Below are positions 49,898-61,157 of a stretch of DNA of 64,000 bases, piece by piece. The notes under the pieces are model-generated. The model was not told the DNA's origin, searched no databases, and saw only the letters and a program-made list of their open reading frames with translations. Numbering within the stretch: the stretch's first letter is position 1; each line of letters starts with the position of its first letter. Source of the DNA: CAWDVH01 sp963805705 (GTDB lineage Bacteria; Actinomycetota; Actinomycetes; Streptosporangiales; Streptosporangiaceae); the NCBI GenBank assembly GCA_963805705.1, contig CAWDVH010000005.1:558001-622000 (forward strand). Reading direction: 5' to 3'. A program made the position numbers and the translations under genes.

Positions 49898-51440
49898 ATG
49901 ACCGCACTGTTTGACGAGGACCCGGCGGCTCTGCCGCACCCGCCCCGCGCAGGCCAGCCTGACGTGCAGCCCGGCTCCGGCCGGCCCGGGAGCGGCCAGC
50001 CCCGAGGTGACCAGCCCGGAAGCGACCAGCCCGGAAGTGACCAGCCGGGAGGTCTCCAGTCCGACGCGGGCCAGCTTGACCTGGAGGACCGGCACGCGCT
50101 GCGGCGGGTCGCCGGCCTCTCGACCGAGCTTGAGGACGTCAGCGAGGTCGAGTACCGCGCGCTGCGCCTGGAGCGCGTCGTGCTGATGGGCGTCTGGACC
50201 GACGGGACTCTCGCCTCCGCGCAGAACTCCCTGCGCGAGCTCTCCCGGCTGGCCCAGACAGCCGGATCCGAGGTCCTGGACGCCCTGATCCAGCATCGCG
50301 CCCGGCCGGATGCGGCGACCTACGTCGGCGCCGGCAAGGCACGAGAGCTCGCTGAGGTCGTCGCCTCCTCTGGCGCCGATACCGTGATCTGCGACGGCGA
50401 GCTCACCCCTGGCCAGCTCCGCAAGCTCGAGGGCGTGGTGAAGGTCAAGGTTATCGACCGCACGGCCCTGATCCTGGACATCTTCGCCCAGCACGCCCGC
50501 AGCAAGGAGGGCAAGGCGCAGGTGGAGCTGGCCCAGCTCCAGTACATGGTGCCGAGGCTCCGCGGCTGGGGCGAGTCGCTGTCCAGGCAGGCAGGCGGCC
50601 GGGTCGCGGGCGGCGGCGGCATCGGCACTCGCGGCCCCGGCGAGACCAAGATCGAGACTGACCGGCGCCGGATCAGGATCCGGATAGCCAAGCTGCGCCG
50701 GGAGATCTCCGAGATGTCGGTCGGTCGCGAGGTGCAGCACCGGCAGCGGCGGCGCCATGACGTGCCCTCGGTCGCGATCGCCGGCTGACACCAACGCCGG
50801 CAAGTCGAGCCTGCTCAACCGGCTGACCGGAGCGCACGTGCTGGTGGACGACTCATTGTTCGCCACCCTCGACCCGGCAGTCCGCCGGGCACGGACCCCG
50901 TCCGGCTGGCCGATCACCCTCACCGACACGGTCGGGTTCGTCCGTCATCTGCCGCACCAGCTGGTCGACGCATTCCGGTCGACGCTGGAGGAAGTGGCTC
51001 AGGCGGACCTGATCCTGCACGTCGTCGATGGTTCGGATGCCGACCCCCGCGCGCAGATCGCGGCGGTGCGGGAGGTGCTCAGCGAGATCGGCGGCGCTGA
51101 TGTCCCTGAGCTCATCGTGGTGAACAAGGCGGACGAGGCCGACCCGATCGAAGTGGAGGGCCTGCGGCTGGCCGAGCGCCAGTCGGTCGTGGTCTCCGCG
51201 CGGACCGGGGCCGGGATTCCCGAGCTGCTGGCCGAGCTGGAGCGGCTGCTGCCCAGGCACCAGCGCGAGATCAGCGTGATGCTCCCGTATCAGCGTGGCG
51301 ACCTGCTCTCTCGGGCGCACACCGAGGGCGAGGTGCTGGCCGTCCGGCACGGGCAGGATGGGACCGAGCTGACCGCGCGCGTCCCGCTGGGCCTGGCCGC
51401 GGAACTGGACCAGTTTGCGCAGCCCGCCGCGTCGCTGTAA
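49898..51440 (+). pseudogene. hflX: GTPase HflX, disrupted by a one-base insertion
   Basis: The N-terminal HflX domain (RALRLERVVLMGVWTDGT, LIQHRARPDAATYVGAGKAR, VICDGELTPGQLRKLE, GGGGIGTRGPGETKIETDRR) reads to VPSVAIAG and then meets TGA at 50786-50788. Removing G50787 gives AIAGYTNAGKSSLLNRLTGA, the GTPase P-loop, and the frame continues through VDDSLFATLDPAVRRARTPS, DTVGFVRHLPHQLV and VVNKAD to the end. HflX splits stalled ribosomes. As written, the N-terminal product has no GTPase domain. This is either a real frameshift in a dispensable gene or a base-call error. Residues 38-52 are a 15-bp repeat product (GDQPGSDQPGSDQPG, from 50009-50053). Confidence 0.88.
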
Positions 51441-51725
51441 CAGACCGGGTCACCGGCGCAGGCCGCTATCGCCGAGCCCCTGGCCAGTTCCGATAAGGAC
51501 CTGTACAAGCGCCCTCCGGTGCAATAGCGTGACTGGACCGATATGTTGGTTGGCGCATTCGCAGAGTTCCGACGGCGGCGTGCGACCCTAATCCGCCTCT
51601 CCGGGCCTTTGCCGCTGCTTGGCCTTCCGGGCGCTTGATCATCAGACAACTAGTCATAGCGGGTGACGGCTCATGGCGACACAGACCATCAGCCGTGGCC
51701 CGCTGCCGTGCGGGGGAGCCGCCGG

Positions 51726-52937
51726 GTGACCGTCCGCCTCCTGACCAACATTGGCCGGCTGTGGACCGGTTCTGAGGTGTGGAGTAATGCCGCCATATTG
51801 TCGGACAATGACCGTATTGCCTGGGTAGGCCCGGCCTCGGAGCTGCCCGCCAGCATTCCTGGCGTGATTGAGGACATTGTCGACGTAGATCACGTGGAGA
51901 ACCTCGGCGGCGGCCTGGTTACGCCGGGGCTGATCGACGCCCATACGCACCCGGTGTACGCGGGAAACCGCTGGGCCGAGCTCACTATGCGCTCCGGCGG
52001 GTCGTCCTCCACCGAGATCTCCGCCGCGGGCGGCGGCCTGGCCTCCACGGTCACGGTGACCAGGGGAACCGACCCGTGGACCCTCTGCAATGGCGTCCGG
52101 GAGCGGCTGGGGGACTGGCTCCTGAGCGGCACCACGACCATCGAGGCCAAGACTGGCTTTCACCTCACCAGGGACGGAGAGCTCGCCGACGTCCGGCTGC
52201 TGCGCTCGCTGGAGAGCGAGCCGGGCATGCCGCGGGTGCACGTGACCTTCATGGCCGCGCATACGGTGCCGCCTGAGTACTTCGGGCGCCGGCATGACTA
52301 TGTAGACGCGGTCGGCAGCTGGTGCGGCGACGCCCACTCCGCAGGCGCGGACAGCGTGGACGTGTACTGCGATGAGGGCTACTTCACTGAGCGGGAGGCC
52401 CGCTGGGTGCTCGGGCAGGGAAGGCTCGCGGGGCTGCTGCCCCGGCTGCATGCCTGCGGCGACCCTCGGGCCGGCGCCGCGCTCCTGGCGGCCGAGCTGG
52501 GCTGCGCGTCGGCCGACCTGCTGCACGGGGCCAGTGACGATGACGTAGCCGCGCTGGCGAGCGCGGGCGTCGCGGCGGTGCTCTGCCCGGCCACGAGCTC
52601 AGAGTCGGGACGCATCCCGCCGGTCCGGGCCCTGCTCGACAAGGGCGTGGCGGTGGCGCTGGGCTCGGCTCACTCTCCGGGTGAGAACGGGATCACCTCG
52701 ATGTCGCTCGTGATCAGTCTCGCTGTCTCGGAATACGGGATGAGCGTGACCGAGGCCCTGCGGGCCGCGACCACCGGCGGCGCGCATGCGTTGCGCGCTC
52801 CAGATCGCGGCGCGATGACGCGCGGCCGCTACGCCGACATCGTGGCCTGGGACGCTGACCACGAGGGCGCCTTCGCGTGGGCCTATGGCCTTAAGCCGCT
52901 GCGCGTCTGGCGCGGCGCCGAGTCCGCGTACCCCTAG
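51726..52937 (+). CDS. HutI-like amidohydrolase with altered catalytic residues
   Basis: About 403 residues related to imidazolonepropionase. LLTNIGRLWTGSEVW, PGLIDAHTHPVYAGNRWAEL (metal-binding HxH), TTTIEAKTGFHLTRDGELAD, VTFMAAHTVPPEYFG and RLHACGD match HutI. However, the SADH segment reads SADL (about residue 264), and the ATDCNPG loop with its conserved Asp reads GSAHSPG (Ala at about residue 314). HutI's reaction on imidazolone propionate is therefore doubtful; another amidohydrolase reaction or loss of activity is possible. The GTG at 51726 with GGGGGAG upstream is preferred to a GTG at 51663. No other hut genes adjoin. Confidence 0.8.
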   Translation: MTVRLLTNIGRLWTGSEVWSNAAILSDNDRIAWVGPASELPASIPGVIEDIVDVDHVENLGGGLVTPGLIDAHTHPVYAGNRWAELTMRSGGSSSTEISAAGGGLASTVTVTRGTDPWTLCNGVRERLGDWLLSGTTTIEAKTGFHLTRDGELADVRLLRSLESEPGMPRVHVTFMAAHTVPPEYFGRRHDYVDAVGSWCGDAHSAGADSVDVYCDEGYFTEREARWVLGQGRLAGLLPRLHACGDPRAGAALLAAELGCASADLLHGASDDDVAALASAGVAAVLCPATSSESGRIPPVRALLDKGVAVALGSAHSPGENGITSMSLVISLAVSEYGMSVTEALRAATTGGAHALRAPDRGAMTRGRYADIVAWDADHEGAFAWAYGLKPLRVWRGAESAYP

Positions 52938-52948
52938 GCCAGGCGGCC

Positions 52949-53794
52949 GTGCCGGGCCGCGTTGCCGTGGTCACTGACTCTGCTGCCTGCCTGACGGGCA
53001 GCCTCGCGGAGCTGCATCACGTCGTGGTCGTGCCGCTGCGCGTGCTGGCCGGCGATGTGGCCGTTGACGACGGCGCCGCGGCACTGCCCGAGGTAATCGA
53101 AGAACAGCTGCGGGCCGGCCAGCGGCTCAGTACCGCGCGCCCGGCACCGGAGCGGTTCGCGGCGGCGTACGCGGCGGCGGCGGCCGAGGGCGCGGCCGCG
53201 GTCGTGTCCGTTCACCTGTCCGGCCGGCTGTCAGGAACGATCGCCTCGGCCGAGCTGGCCGCGACCAGCGCGCCCCTGCCGGTGCACGTGGTCGACTCGC
53301 GATCCATCGGCATGGGACTCGGGCTCGCCGTGCTGGCGGCCGCGGCCGCCGCTGCCGCGAGGCAGCCCGCCGCCGACGTCGCCGCCGCCGCGGCCTGGTG
53401 TTCAGGGCGGCTCGGTTCCTTCTTCGCGCTGGACACGCCGGACCACCTGCGGGCCGGCGGCCGGCTCGGCCCGGCTCCGGTCTCCCGCAGCGGCGTACTG
53501 ACCGCCCGGCCGCTGCTGCACGTCCGGGACGGCAAGATCGATTTGCTGGAGCGAGTCCGCACGCTGTCCGCGGCCGCGGCCCGGCTGGAGGACCTGGCCG
53601 TCGGTTTCGCGGCCGGCGGCCCTGTCGACCTCGCCGTCCAGCATCTGGGCAATCAGGGGCGCGCGGCAGATCTGGCCGGGCGGCTGGCCGTCGCGATACC
53701 TCGGGCGCGGCACTGCTACCTGGCCGAGGCCGGCGCCGCGATCCGGGCTCACACCGGGCCGGGCATGCTGGGCGTGGTGGTGGCACCGCTCTGA
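52949..53794 (+). CDS. degV: DegV family fatty-acid-binding protein
   Basis: A 281-residue protein with the DegV layout: VAVVTDSAACLTGSLAELHH, VVPLRVLAGDVAVDDGAAAL, RLSTARPAPERFAAAY (ST-x-P motif), VVSVHLSGRLSGTIASAELA, VHVVDSRSIGMGLGLAVLAA, LDTPDHLRAGGRLGPAPVS and HTGPGMLGVVV. DegV/FakB proteins bind a fatty acid and can present it to a fatty acid kinase. GTG start at 52949. comEA/comEC, usually found between degV and holA, are absent here. Confidence 0.93.
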   Translation: MPGRVAVVTDSAACLTGSLAELHHVVVVPLRVLAGDVAVDDGAAALPEVIEEQLRAGQRLSTARPAPERFAAAYAAAAAEGAAAVVSVHLSGRLSGTIASAELAATSAPLPVHVVDSRSIGMGLGLAVLAAAAAAAARQPAADVAAAAAWCSGRLGSFFALDTPDHLRAGGRLGPAPVSRSGVLTARPLLHVRDGKIDLLERVRTLSAAAARLEDLAVGFAAGGPVDLAVQHLGNQGRAADLAGRLAVAIPRARHCYLAEAGAAIRAHTGPGMLGVVVAPL

Positions 53795-53880
53795 TCGGCC
53801 CGCGATGACGGGACATCCGGCGTCCAGTACCAGTCCTGGTCCGGTTCCGCAGGCGGCGCGCTTCGTGGCATGCTGCGGGC

Positions 53881-54951
53881 ATGCCTTCGCCAGGAGCATC
53901 CGCCGTGGCCGCCCGCGGTTCGGTCAGCGTGCCGCCGGTAACGGTCATCGTCGGCGAGGAGGACCTGCTGATCGAGCGCGCCGTCGCTGCCATCGTGGCC
54001 GCCGCCCGAGCGTCCGCCGCCGCCGGCCCGTCCGCCGCCGGGCCGTCCGCGGGCGGTGCCAGGGAAGATACCGTCCTGTCCGGGGCAGAGGCGCTGGATG
54101 TTCACGATGTCCGCGCGGCCGAGCTCACTCCCGGTGACCTGTCCATGCTGACGGCGCCGTCCCTGTTCGGCGGCGGCTGCGTGGTCATCGTCCGGTCGGC
54201 GCAGGATGCCAGCAAGGACCTCGCGGCCCAGCTGATCCGGCATGCGGCCGCTCCGGTGCCCGAGGTGGTTCTCGTGCTGACCCACGCGGGCGGGGCCAAG
54301 GGCAAGGCACTGCTGGCCGGGCTGACGGGCGAGAAGGTCGCGAGGATCAACTGCCCGAGCATCAAGCGCTTCGGCGAGCGGATGGACTTCCTGCGCGGCG
54401 AATTCGGCCGGGCCGGCCGCAAGGCCGACGATTCGGGCATCCGGGCCCTGCTCGATGCCGTCGGTACCGACCTTCGCGACCTGGCGGCGGCGTGCAGCCA
54501 GCTCTCGGCGGACACGACCGGGGTCATCAGCCAGCCGGTCGTCGCCCGCTATTACCGCGGCCGCGCGGAGGCCAGCGGGTTCACCGTGGCCGACCGGGCT
54601 TGCGAGGGGAAGCTCGCCGACGCGCTGGTGCAGTTGCGCTGGGCCCTGGCCACGGGCACCTCACCGGTGCTGATCACCAGCGCCCTCGCGCAGGGCGTGC
54701 GGGCGCTGGGCCGGGTCGGCACTGCGTCACGGGGGAAAGGCGCCGACGCGCTGGCCTCCGAGCTCGGCATGCCGCCGTGGAAGATCGACAAGGTACGCCA
54801 GCAGCTCCGGGGCTGGACTCCGGAAGGCGTTGCGCGCGCTCACTCGGCGGTGGCCGCGGCCGACGCCCAGGTGAAGGGCGAGGCGGCCAGCGCGGCCTAC
54901 GCGCTGGAGCGGGCCATCAGGATCATCGTGGCCTGCCGTTCCCGGAGCTGA
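53881..54951 (+). CDS. holA: DNA polymerase III subunit delta
   Basis: A 356-residue clamp-loader subunit. VTVIVGEEDLLIERAVAAIV near residue 20, APSLFGGGCVVIVRSAQDAS, VPEVVLVLTHAGGAKGKALL, FGERMDFLRGEFGRAGRK, DLRDLAAACSQLSADTTGVI and DALVQLRWALATGTSPVLIT are typical of actinobacterial HolA. It opens the sliding clamp. The gene follows degV directly and precedes a hypothetical gene and rpsT. Confidence 0.93.
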   Translation: MPSPGASAVAARGSVSVPPVTVIVGEEDLLIERAVAAIVAAARASAAAGPSAAGPSAGGAREDTVLSGAEALDVHDVRAAELTPGDLSMLTAPSLFGGGCVVIVRSAQDASKDLAAQLIRHAAAPVPEVVLVLTHAGGAKGKALLAGLTGEKVARINCPSIKRFGERMDFLRGEFGRAGRKADDSGIRALLDAVGTDLRDLAAACSQLSADTTGVISQPVVARYYRGRAEASGFTVADRACEGKLADALVQLRWALATGTSPVLITSALAQGVRALGRVGTASRGKGADALASELGMPPWKIDKVRQQLRGWTPEGVARAHSAVAAADAQVKGEAASAAYALERAIRIIVACRSRS

Positions 54952-55007
54952 CCAGGCCCGGCAGCAGGTCCCGGAGCTGGCCAGGCCAGACAACAGATGG
55001 AGGCATC

Positions 55008-55607
55008 GTGCTGCACATCCTCGCCCTGTCGCGCTCCGCGGTCCTGGTGCGGCACTGGTTCGAGATCGACCTGGACGACGCGTCCATGGAGCACGGTGCC
55101 CGGATCGAGCTGCGGGAGCTGGCCGCGCAGCCGTACCGGGGCAGTGAGTCAGCTGCCCAGGTCATCAGCGCGGATCGCCCGCTGTGGCGGGCCGATCTGT
55201 TTGACCGCCTGGCGGACCAGGCCGGCAGCTTCGGCGCGGCGCACTACCATCCGGCGTTCTCGGGCAACGAGCCGTGCGCGAGGGTCTGGGATCCGGTCCT
55301 GACGGCCGATCCCTGGGGCTGGCTGGGCGATCAGCTCGCCCGCCCGGCGGCAGTGCCCGCCACCGCGGCCCGGCAGCTGGATCCAGGGGATGCCGAGCAA
55401 CTGCGGGATCTCGCGGCGGTGGTGGTGGCCCAGGCCCGGCTGGTCTCGCCCGAATGCTGCAGCTCGTCGTCCGAGTGCTTCCGGCTGACCCGCGATGCCC
55501 GTCAGGCCGTCCAGCTGATGATCGGATCCCTGCGGGAGCCAGCGCTGCTCGACGCGGACTGGGTATCGCCATGGCGCGCCGCCGTGGGCCGCGACGGCGC
55601 CGGCTGA
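55008..55607 (+). CDS. Conserved hypothetical protein
   Basis: 199 residues, no recognised domain. It reads VLHILALSRSAVLVRHWFEI, then MEHGARIELRELAAQPYRGS, RADLFDRLADQAGSFGAAHY, HPAFSGNEPCARVWDP and CCSSSSECFRLTRDARQAVQ, and keeps the composition of a soluble protein. The HYHPAF segment and the CC-SSSS-C cluster are notable. The GTG at 55008 follows ATGGAGG by 5 nt. It sits between holA and the VOC/rpsT genes. Confidence 0.75.
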   Translation: MLHILALSRSAVLVRHWFEIDLDDASMEHGARIELRELAAQPYRGSESAAQVISADRPLWRADLFDRLADQAGSFGAAHYHPAFSGNEPCARVWDPVLTADPWGWLGDQLARPAAVPATAARQLDPGDAEQLRDLAAVVVAQARLVSPECCSSSSECFRLTRDARQAVQLMIGSLREPALLDADWVSPWRAAVGRDGAG

Positions 55608-55642
55608 CCAGGCGGGCCCGCGTCTGCTGTGCCGTACCGGCG

Positions 55643-56032
55643 TCAGCGGCCGGCCAGTTCCTGCGCCGTCAGTGCCTGCAGCACGCAGAACTCGTTGCCA
55701 TCCGGGTCAGCCAGCACCACCCAGGTGACGTCTGCGCCCTGGCCGACATCGACGCGGCAGGCGCCGAGGTCCTCCAGCCGCGCGATCTCAGCGGCCTGGT
55801 CCGCGGGCCGCAGGTCAAGGTGCAGGCGGTTCTTGGCCGGCTTGCCCTCGGGCACCCGCAGGAATAGCAGGTCAGGGACGATCCCGTCCTCCGCACTGCC
55901 CTCCGGTGGCTCCAGTACGACCTCGTCCTGCGAATCGAGCGTGCGCCGCCAGCCGAGCGCTGACTGCCAGAAGGACGCGATCTTGGCCGGGTCGGCTGAA
56001 TCAATGCACAGGCACTGGATGCGGACATTCAT
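55643..56032 (-). CDS. VOC family (glyoxalase-like) protein
   Basis: 129 residues with the vicinal-oxygen-chelate fold: VRIQCLCIDSADPAKIASFW, ALGWRRTLDSQDEVVLEP, PDLLFLRVPEGKPAKNRLHL, DLRPADQAAEIARLEDLGA and WVVLADPDGNEFCVLQ. The last segment is the common end motif of glyoxalase-like domains. Substrate unknown. It lies just downstream of rpsT on the same strand. Confidence 0.9.
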   Translation of the reverse strand: MNVRIQCLCIDSADPAKIASFWQSALGWRRTLDSQDEVVLEPPEGSAEDGIVPDLLFLRVPEGKPAKNRLHLDLRPADQAAEIARLEDLGACRVDVGQGADVTWVVLADPDGNEFCVLQALTAQELAGR

Positions 56033-56064
56033 GCGGGTCGGCGATACGAGCTGCGCGGCGGGGG

Positions 56065-56334
56065 TCAGTCCGTGGTGAGCTGGGCGGCGCGCTTGGCGAG
56101 CGCTGACTTGCGGTTGGCCGCCTGGTTCTTGTGGATGACGCCCTTGCTGGCTGCCTTGTCCAGCTTGACGTACGCCGCGCGCATGGCCTGGGTGGCCTCG
56201 TCGGTCTTGCCGGCGTCGGCCGCCTCGCGGAACTGGCGGACAGAGGTCTTCAGCGATGACTTGACTGCCTTGTTGCGCTGGCGCGCCTTCTCGTTCTGCT
56301 TGTTGCGCTTGATCTGGGACTTGATATTCGCCAC
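56065..56334 (-). CDS. rpsT: 30S ribosomal protein S20
   Basis: An 89-residue S20: ANIKSQIKRNKQNEKARQRN, KAVKSSLKTSVRQFREA, and the end RKSALAKRAAQLTTD. The GTG at 56334 gives the standard (M)ANIKSQ start. It is divergent from lepA as usual in actinobacteria. The about 310-nt gap between the two starts holds both promoters. Confidence 0.96.
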   Translation of the reverse strand: MANIKSQIKRNKQNEKARQRNKAVKSSLKTSVRQFREAADAGKTDEATQAMRAAYVKLDKAASKGVIHKNQAANRKSALAKRAAQLTTD

Positions 56335-56648
56335 GCGGGTGCCTCGCAAAGAGATCTGGTCAGGTGGGTCAGGTGTGCCCGCACGAGCCGGGATCGCGCA
56401 TCGCGCCCGGCACACAGGTGCGGGCATGCGGGCAGCCGAGACCGGAAGGATATCCGAGATTGGGCCAGCTGCTCAAATTCAGGCTTAAGCCGAGCCTGTC
56501 GCGGGCCCCGCCCACCCGGCCGGGCTCGCCCCTTCGCGGCCTGCTGGCATGGGCATACGCCCTGGCGTGCGACCATAGACGGCGACAAGGATCCGGCCGG
56601 ACGAGCCTGCAGATCCGAACACGACTCTACGCAACTACCACCTGGCGG

Positions 56649-58511
<1,863 letters not shown>

Positions 58512-58520
58512 CGACGCGGT

Positions 58521-58997
58521 CTACCCCGCATGGAACACCAGGAACAGGAAGAGCAGCGCCAGCGAGAACCCGCCGATGGTGATGCCCGCCGAGGCCAGCG
58601 CCCAGCCTCGCTCGCCTGTCTTGCTGATCTGCCGCTGCGCCGCGAAGCCGGTGATGACGGCGGCGGCGGCGGGGAATCCGGGAATCAGCGCGCAGATCAG
58701 GGAAACCACGGCCAGCGAGTTCACCGGGGTGCGCCGTGGCACCGGTGCCGGGACCGGGTGCGACGGCATCATGGTCCCGAACGGGCCGATCGGCAGGTCG
58801 GCGGTGAGGACCCCGAGCTCAGCGTAGGTCCGCGAGCTGAACACCTGCCCGACTCGCTCCTGGTACTCGTCGGCGGTCAGCCGCCCCTCGGCGAACGCGG
58901 CCTTGAGCACGTCAACAGCGCGCTCTCGATCCGCGGTGGAGGCACGCATGTGCCCGTATCCATCCGCGGCCATCCCGTGTCCACGATCCATGGTCAT
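58521..58997 (-). CDS. DUF1707/DUF4190 small membrane protein
   Basis: 158 residues. DUF1707 is at about residues 17-70 (MRASTADRERAVDVLKAAFA, EGRLTADEYQERVGQVFSSR). Two membrane helices follow (SLAVVSLICALIPGFPAAAA and GWALASAGITIGGFSLALLF), as in DUF4190. Function unknown. It converges on lepA. Confidence 0.88.
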   Translation of the reverse strand: MTMDRGHGMAADGYGHMRASTADRERAVDVLKAAFAEGRLTADEYQERVGQVFSSRTYAELGVLTADLPIGPFGTMMPSHPVPAPVPRRTPVNSLAVVSLICALIPGFPAAAAVITGFAAQRQISKTGERGWALASAGITIGGFSLALLFLFLVFHAG

Positions 58998-59209
58998 CGC
59001 AGTCTCCAGCGTGTGGCCTGGAAATCAGCTTAACCGGGTCCCGGCCGCTCTCAACCGGTCCGCGGCAGCTGGATGCGCCAGGGGCCGGCGGGACAGGGGG
59101 CGGCGGGGACAGGCGCCGGCGGGGACAGGCGCCGGCGGACAGAGGACGGCCCGAGTTCCCAGCGCAAACGCGATCGCCGGGCCCGCAGGCGTCGTATACC
59201 GTGCGAGCT

Positions 59210-59854
59210 ATGACGGATGCGCGGGTTATCTCTGTCAACGTCGGCGCGGTGGCGGACCTGATCGTGAGCGACAGGCCGGCCAAGTCGGCGATCGACAAGC
59301 GCCCGGCCGCGGGTCAGGTCCTGGTGGGCAGGCTGGGGCTCGAGGGCGACGAGGTCGGCGACCCGCACAATCATGGCGGCGAGGACCAGGCCGTGTACGC
59401 CTACGCCCGCGAGGACCTGGACTGGTGGGCGGGGCGGCTCGGGCATGTGCTCAGGAACGGGCAGTTCGGGGAGAACATCACCACCGCCGGGCTGGACATC
59501 AGCGGGGCCATGATCGGCGAGAGATGGCGGCTGGGCACGGCCGTGGTCCAGATCACCAGCCCGCGGATCCCGTGTAACACGTTCCAGTCGTGGATGGACG
59601 CGAGATTCTGGGTGCGGCGGTTCGCCGAGGCCGGCCGCCCCGGCGCGTACCTGCGGGTGCTGGAGCCGGGTACCGTCGGCGCGGGGGACGAGGCGCAGGT
59701 GCTTGGCCGCCCGGCGGCCCGCGTCACGGTCGCCGAGTCCATGCGCGCCTTCTATGGCGACTCCGATGTGATGCGCAGGCTGCTCGAGGTAGAGGGACGG
59801 GGCAAGAAGTGGGACCTGATCGGCGAGCGCGTGCTGCGGACGGCCTCGGCGTAG
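59210..59854 (+). CDS. MOSC domain protein
   Basis: 214 residues with the MOSC (molybdenum cofactor sulfurase C-terminal) fold of the YiiM type: RPAAGQVLVGRLGLEGDEVG, DPHNHGGEDQAVYAYAREDL, LRNGQFGENITTAGLDISGA and MIGERWRLGTAVVQITSPRI, then PCNTFQ with the conserved Cys. YiiM-type enzymes reduce N-hydroxylated compounds with molybdenum cofactor. A TATACC -10-like element only 10 nt before the ATG suggests a leaderless transcript. Confidence 0.92.
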   Translation: MTDARVISVNVGAVADLIVSDRPAKSAIDKRPAAGQVLVGRLGLEGDEVGDPHNHGGEDQAVYAYAREDLDWWAGRLGHVLRNGQFGENITTAGLDISGAMIGERWRLGTAVVQITSPRIPCNTFQSWMDARFWVRRFAEAGRPGAYLRVLEPGTVGAGDEAQVLGRPAARVTVAESMRAFYGDSDVMRRLLEVEGRGKKWDLIGERVLRTASA

Positions 59855-59894
59855 CCGCGCTCTTTGGCCGCGCCCCGGCGGCGGTGAGCTGATC

Positions 59895-61115
59895 GTGCCC
59901 GGCGCCCCGCCCGACGGCGATCCCGTGCCCGCGGACGGCGCCCTGCCCGCGGCGGCTCTCGACGGGCTCGGCACCCGCCCGTTCGGGCTCTATGTTCACG
60001 TGCCGTTCTGCGTGACCCGGTGCGGGTACTGCGACTTCAACACCTACACCGCCGCCGAGCTTGGCTCGGGCGCATCGCGGGACTCCTACCACGGGCAGGC
60101 CATCGAGGAGGTCGCCCTCGCCCGGCGGGTCCTGGGCGCGGCGGATCTGCCGGTGAGCACCGTCTTCCTCGGCGGCGGGACGCCGACGCTGCTGCGGCCG
60201 GCCGCCATCGGCGCGATCCTGAGCGCGATTGACGCGGAGTTCGGGCTGGCCCAGGGCGCTGAGGTCACCGCTGAGGCGAATCCGGAGACGCTGGACCCCG
60301 GCGTCCTGGCCGCGCTGCGGACCAGCGGAGTCACCCGGATCTCGCTGGGCATGCAGAGCGCAGTGCCCCACGTCCTTTCCGTTCTGGATCGGGTGCATGA
60401 GCCAGGGCGGCCGCAGCGCTGCGTCGGGTGGGCGCGCTCCGCCGGGTTCGAGCATGTCAGCCTGGACCTGATCTACGGCACGCCGGGGGAGAGCGACCAG
60501 GACTGGGCCAGGTCCGTCGAGAGTGCGCTGGCCGCGGGCCCCGACCACATCTCGGCCTACGCGCTGATCGTCGAGGACGGCACCAGGCTGGCCGCGCGGG
60601 TCAGGCGCGGTGAACTGCCCGCTCCCGATGACGACGCCATGGCTGACCGGTACCTGGCCGCCGATGAGCTGCTCGGGAAGGCAGGACTTGGCTGGTACGA
60701 GATCTCCAACTGGTCGGCCGGCCCGAGCGCCAGGTGCCGGCATAACCTGCTCTACTGGACCGGCGGCGACTGGTGGGGCATCGGCCCTGGCGCGCACAGC
60801 CACGTCGGCGGGACCCGCTGGTGGAATGTCCGGCATCCGGCCGCATACGCGCAGCGCATCGCGGCGGGCCGCAGCCCGGGCCAGGCCAGGGAGAGCCTGT
60901 CCCCGGCGCAGCGCCGGACGGAGCAGATCATGCTGCTCACCCGGCTGGCCTCCGGCTGCCCGCTCGGTGAGCTCAGCCCGGCGGGCCGCCGCGCCGCCGC
61001 CCTGGCCGTCACGGACGGCCTGGCCCGGCCGCAGGCCCTCGCCGACGGCCAGGTCATCCTCACCACGGCAGGCAGGCTCCTGGCCGACGCGGTGATCCGC
61101 GGCCTGACCGACTGA
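59895..61115 (+). CDS. hemW: Radical SAM protein HemW
   Basis: 406 residues. FGLYVHVPFCVTRCGYCDFN has the radical-SAM CxxxCxxC motif. VFLGGGTPTLL, VTAEANPETLDPGVLAALR, RISLGMQSAVPHVLSVLDR and YGTPGESDQDWARSVESALA are typical of HemW rather than HemN. HemW is thought to be a heme chaperone, not a coproporphyrinogen dehydrogenase. GTG start at 59895, between lepA and hrcA as in related genomes. Confidence 0.94.
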   Translation: MPGAPPDGDPVPADGALPAAALDGLGTRPFGLYVHVPFCVTRCGYCDFNTYTAAELGSGASRDSYHGQAIEEVALARRVLGAADLPVSTVFLGGGTPTLLRPAAIGAILSAIDAEFGLAQGAEVTAEANPETLDPGVLAALRTSGVTRISLGMQSAVPHVLSVLDRVHEPGRPQRCVGWARSAGFEHVSLDLIYGTPGESDQDWARSVESALAAGPDHISAYALIVEDGTRLAARVRRGELPAPDDDAMADRYLAADELLGKAGLGWYEISNWSAGPSARCRHNLLYWTGGDWWGIGPGAHSHVGGTRWWNVRHPAAYAQRIAAGRSPGQARESLSPAQRRTEQIMLLTRLASGCPLGELSPAGRRAAALAVTDGLARPQALADGQVILTTAGRLLADAVIRGLTD

Positions 61116-61157
61116 GGCCCGCCCCGCGCAGGCCGGCCCGGCGCAGGCCACTGCCGG

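Noticed and set aside
56335..56648. tRNA or small RNA between rpsT and lepA
   Set aside because: No cloverleaf or conserved tRNA boxes seen; the gap is explained by divergent promoters.
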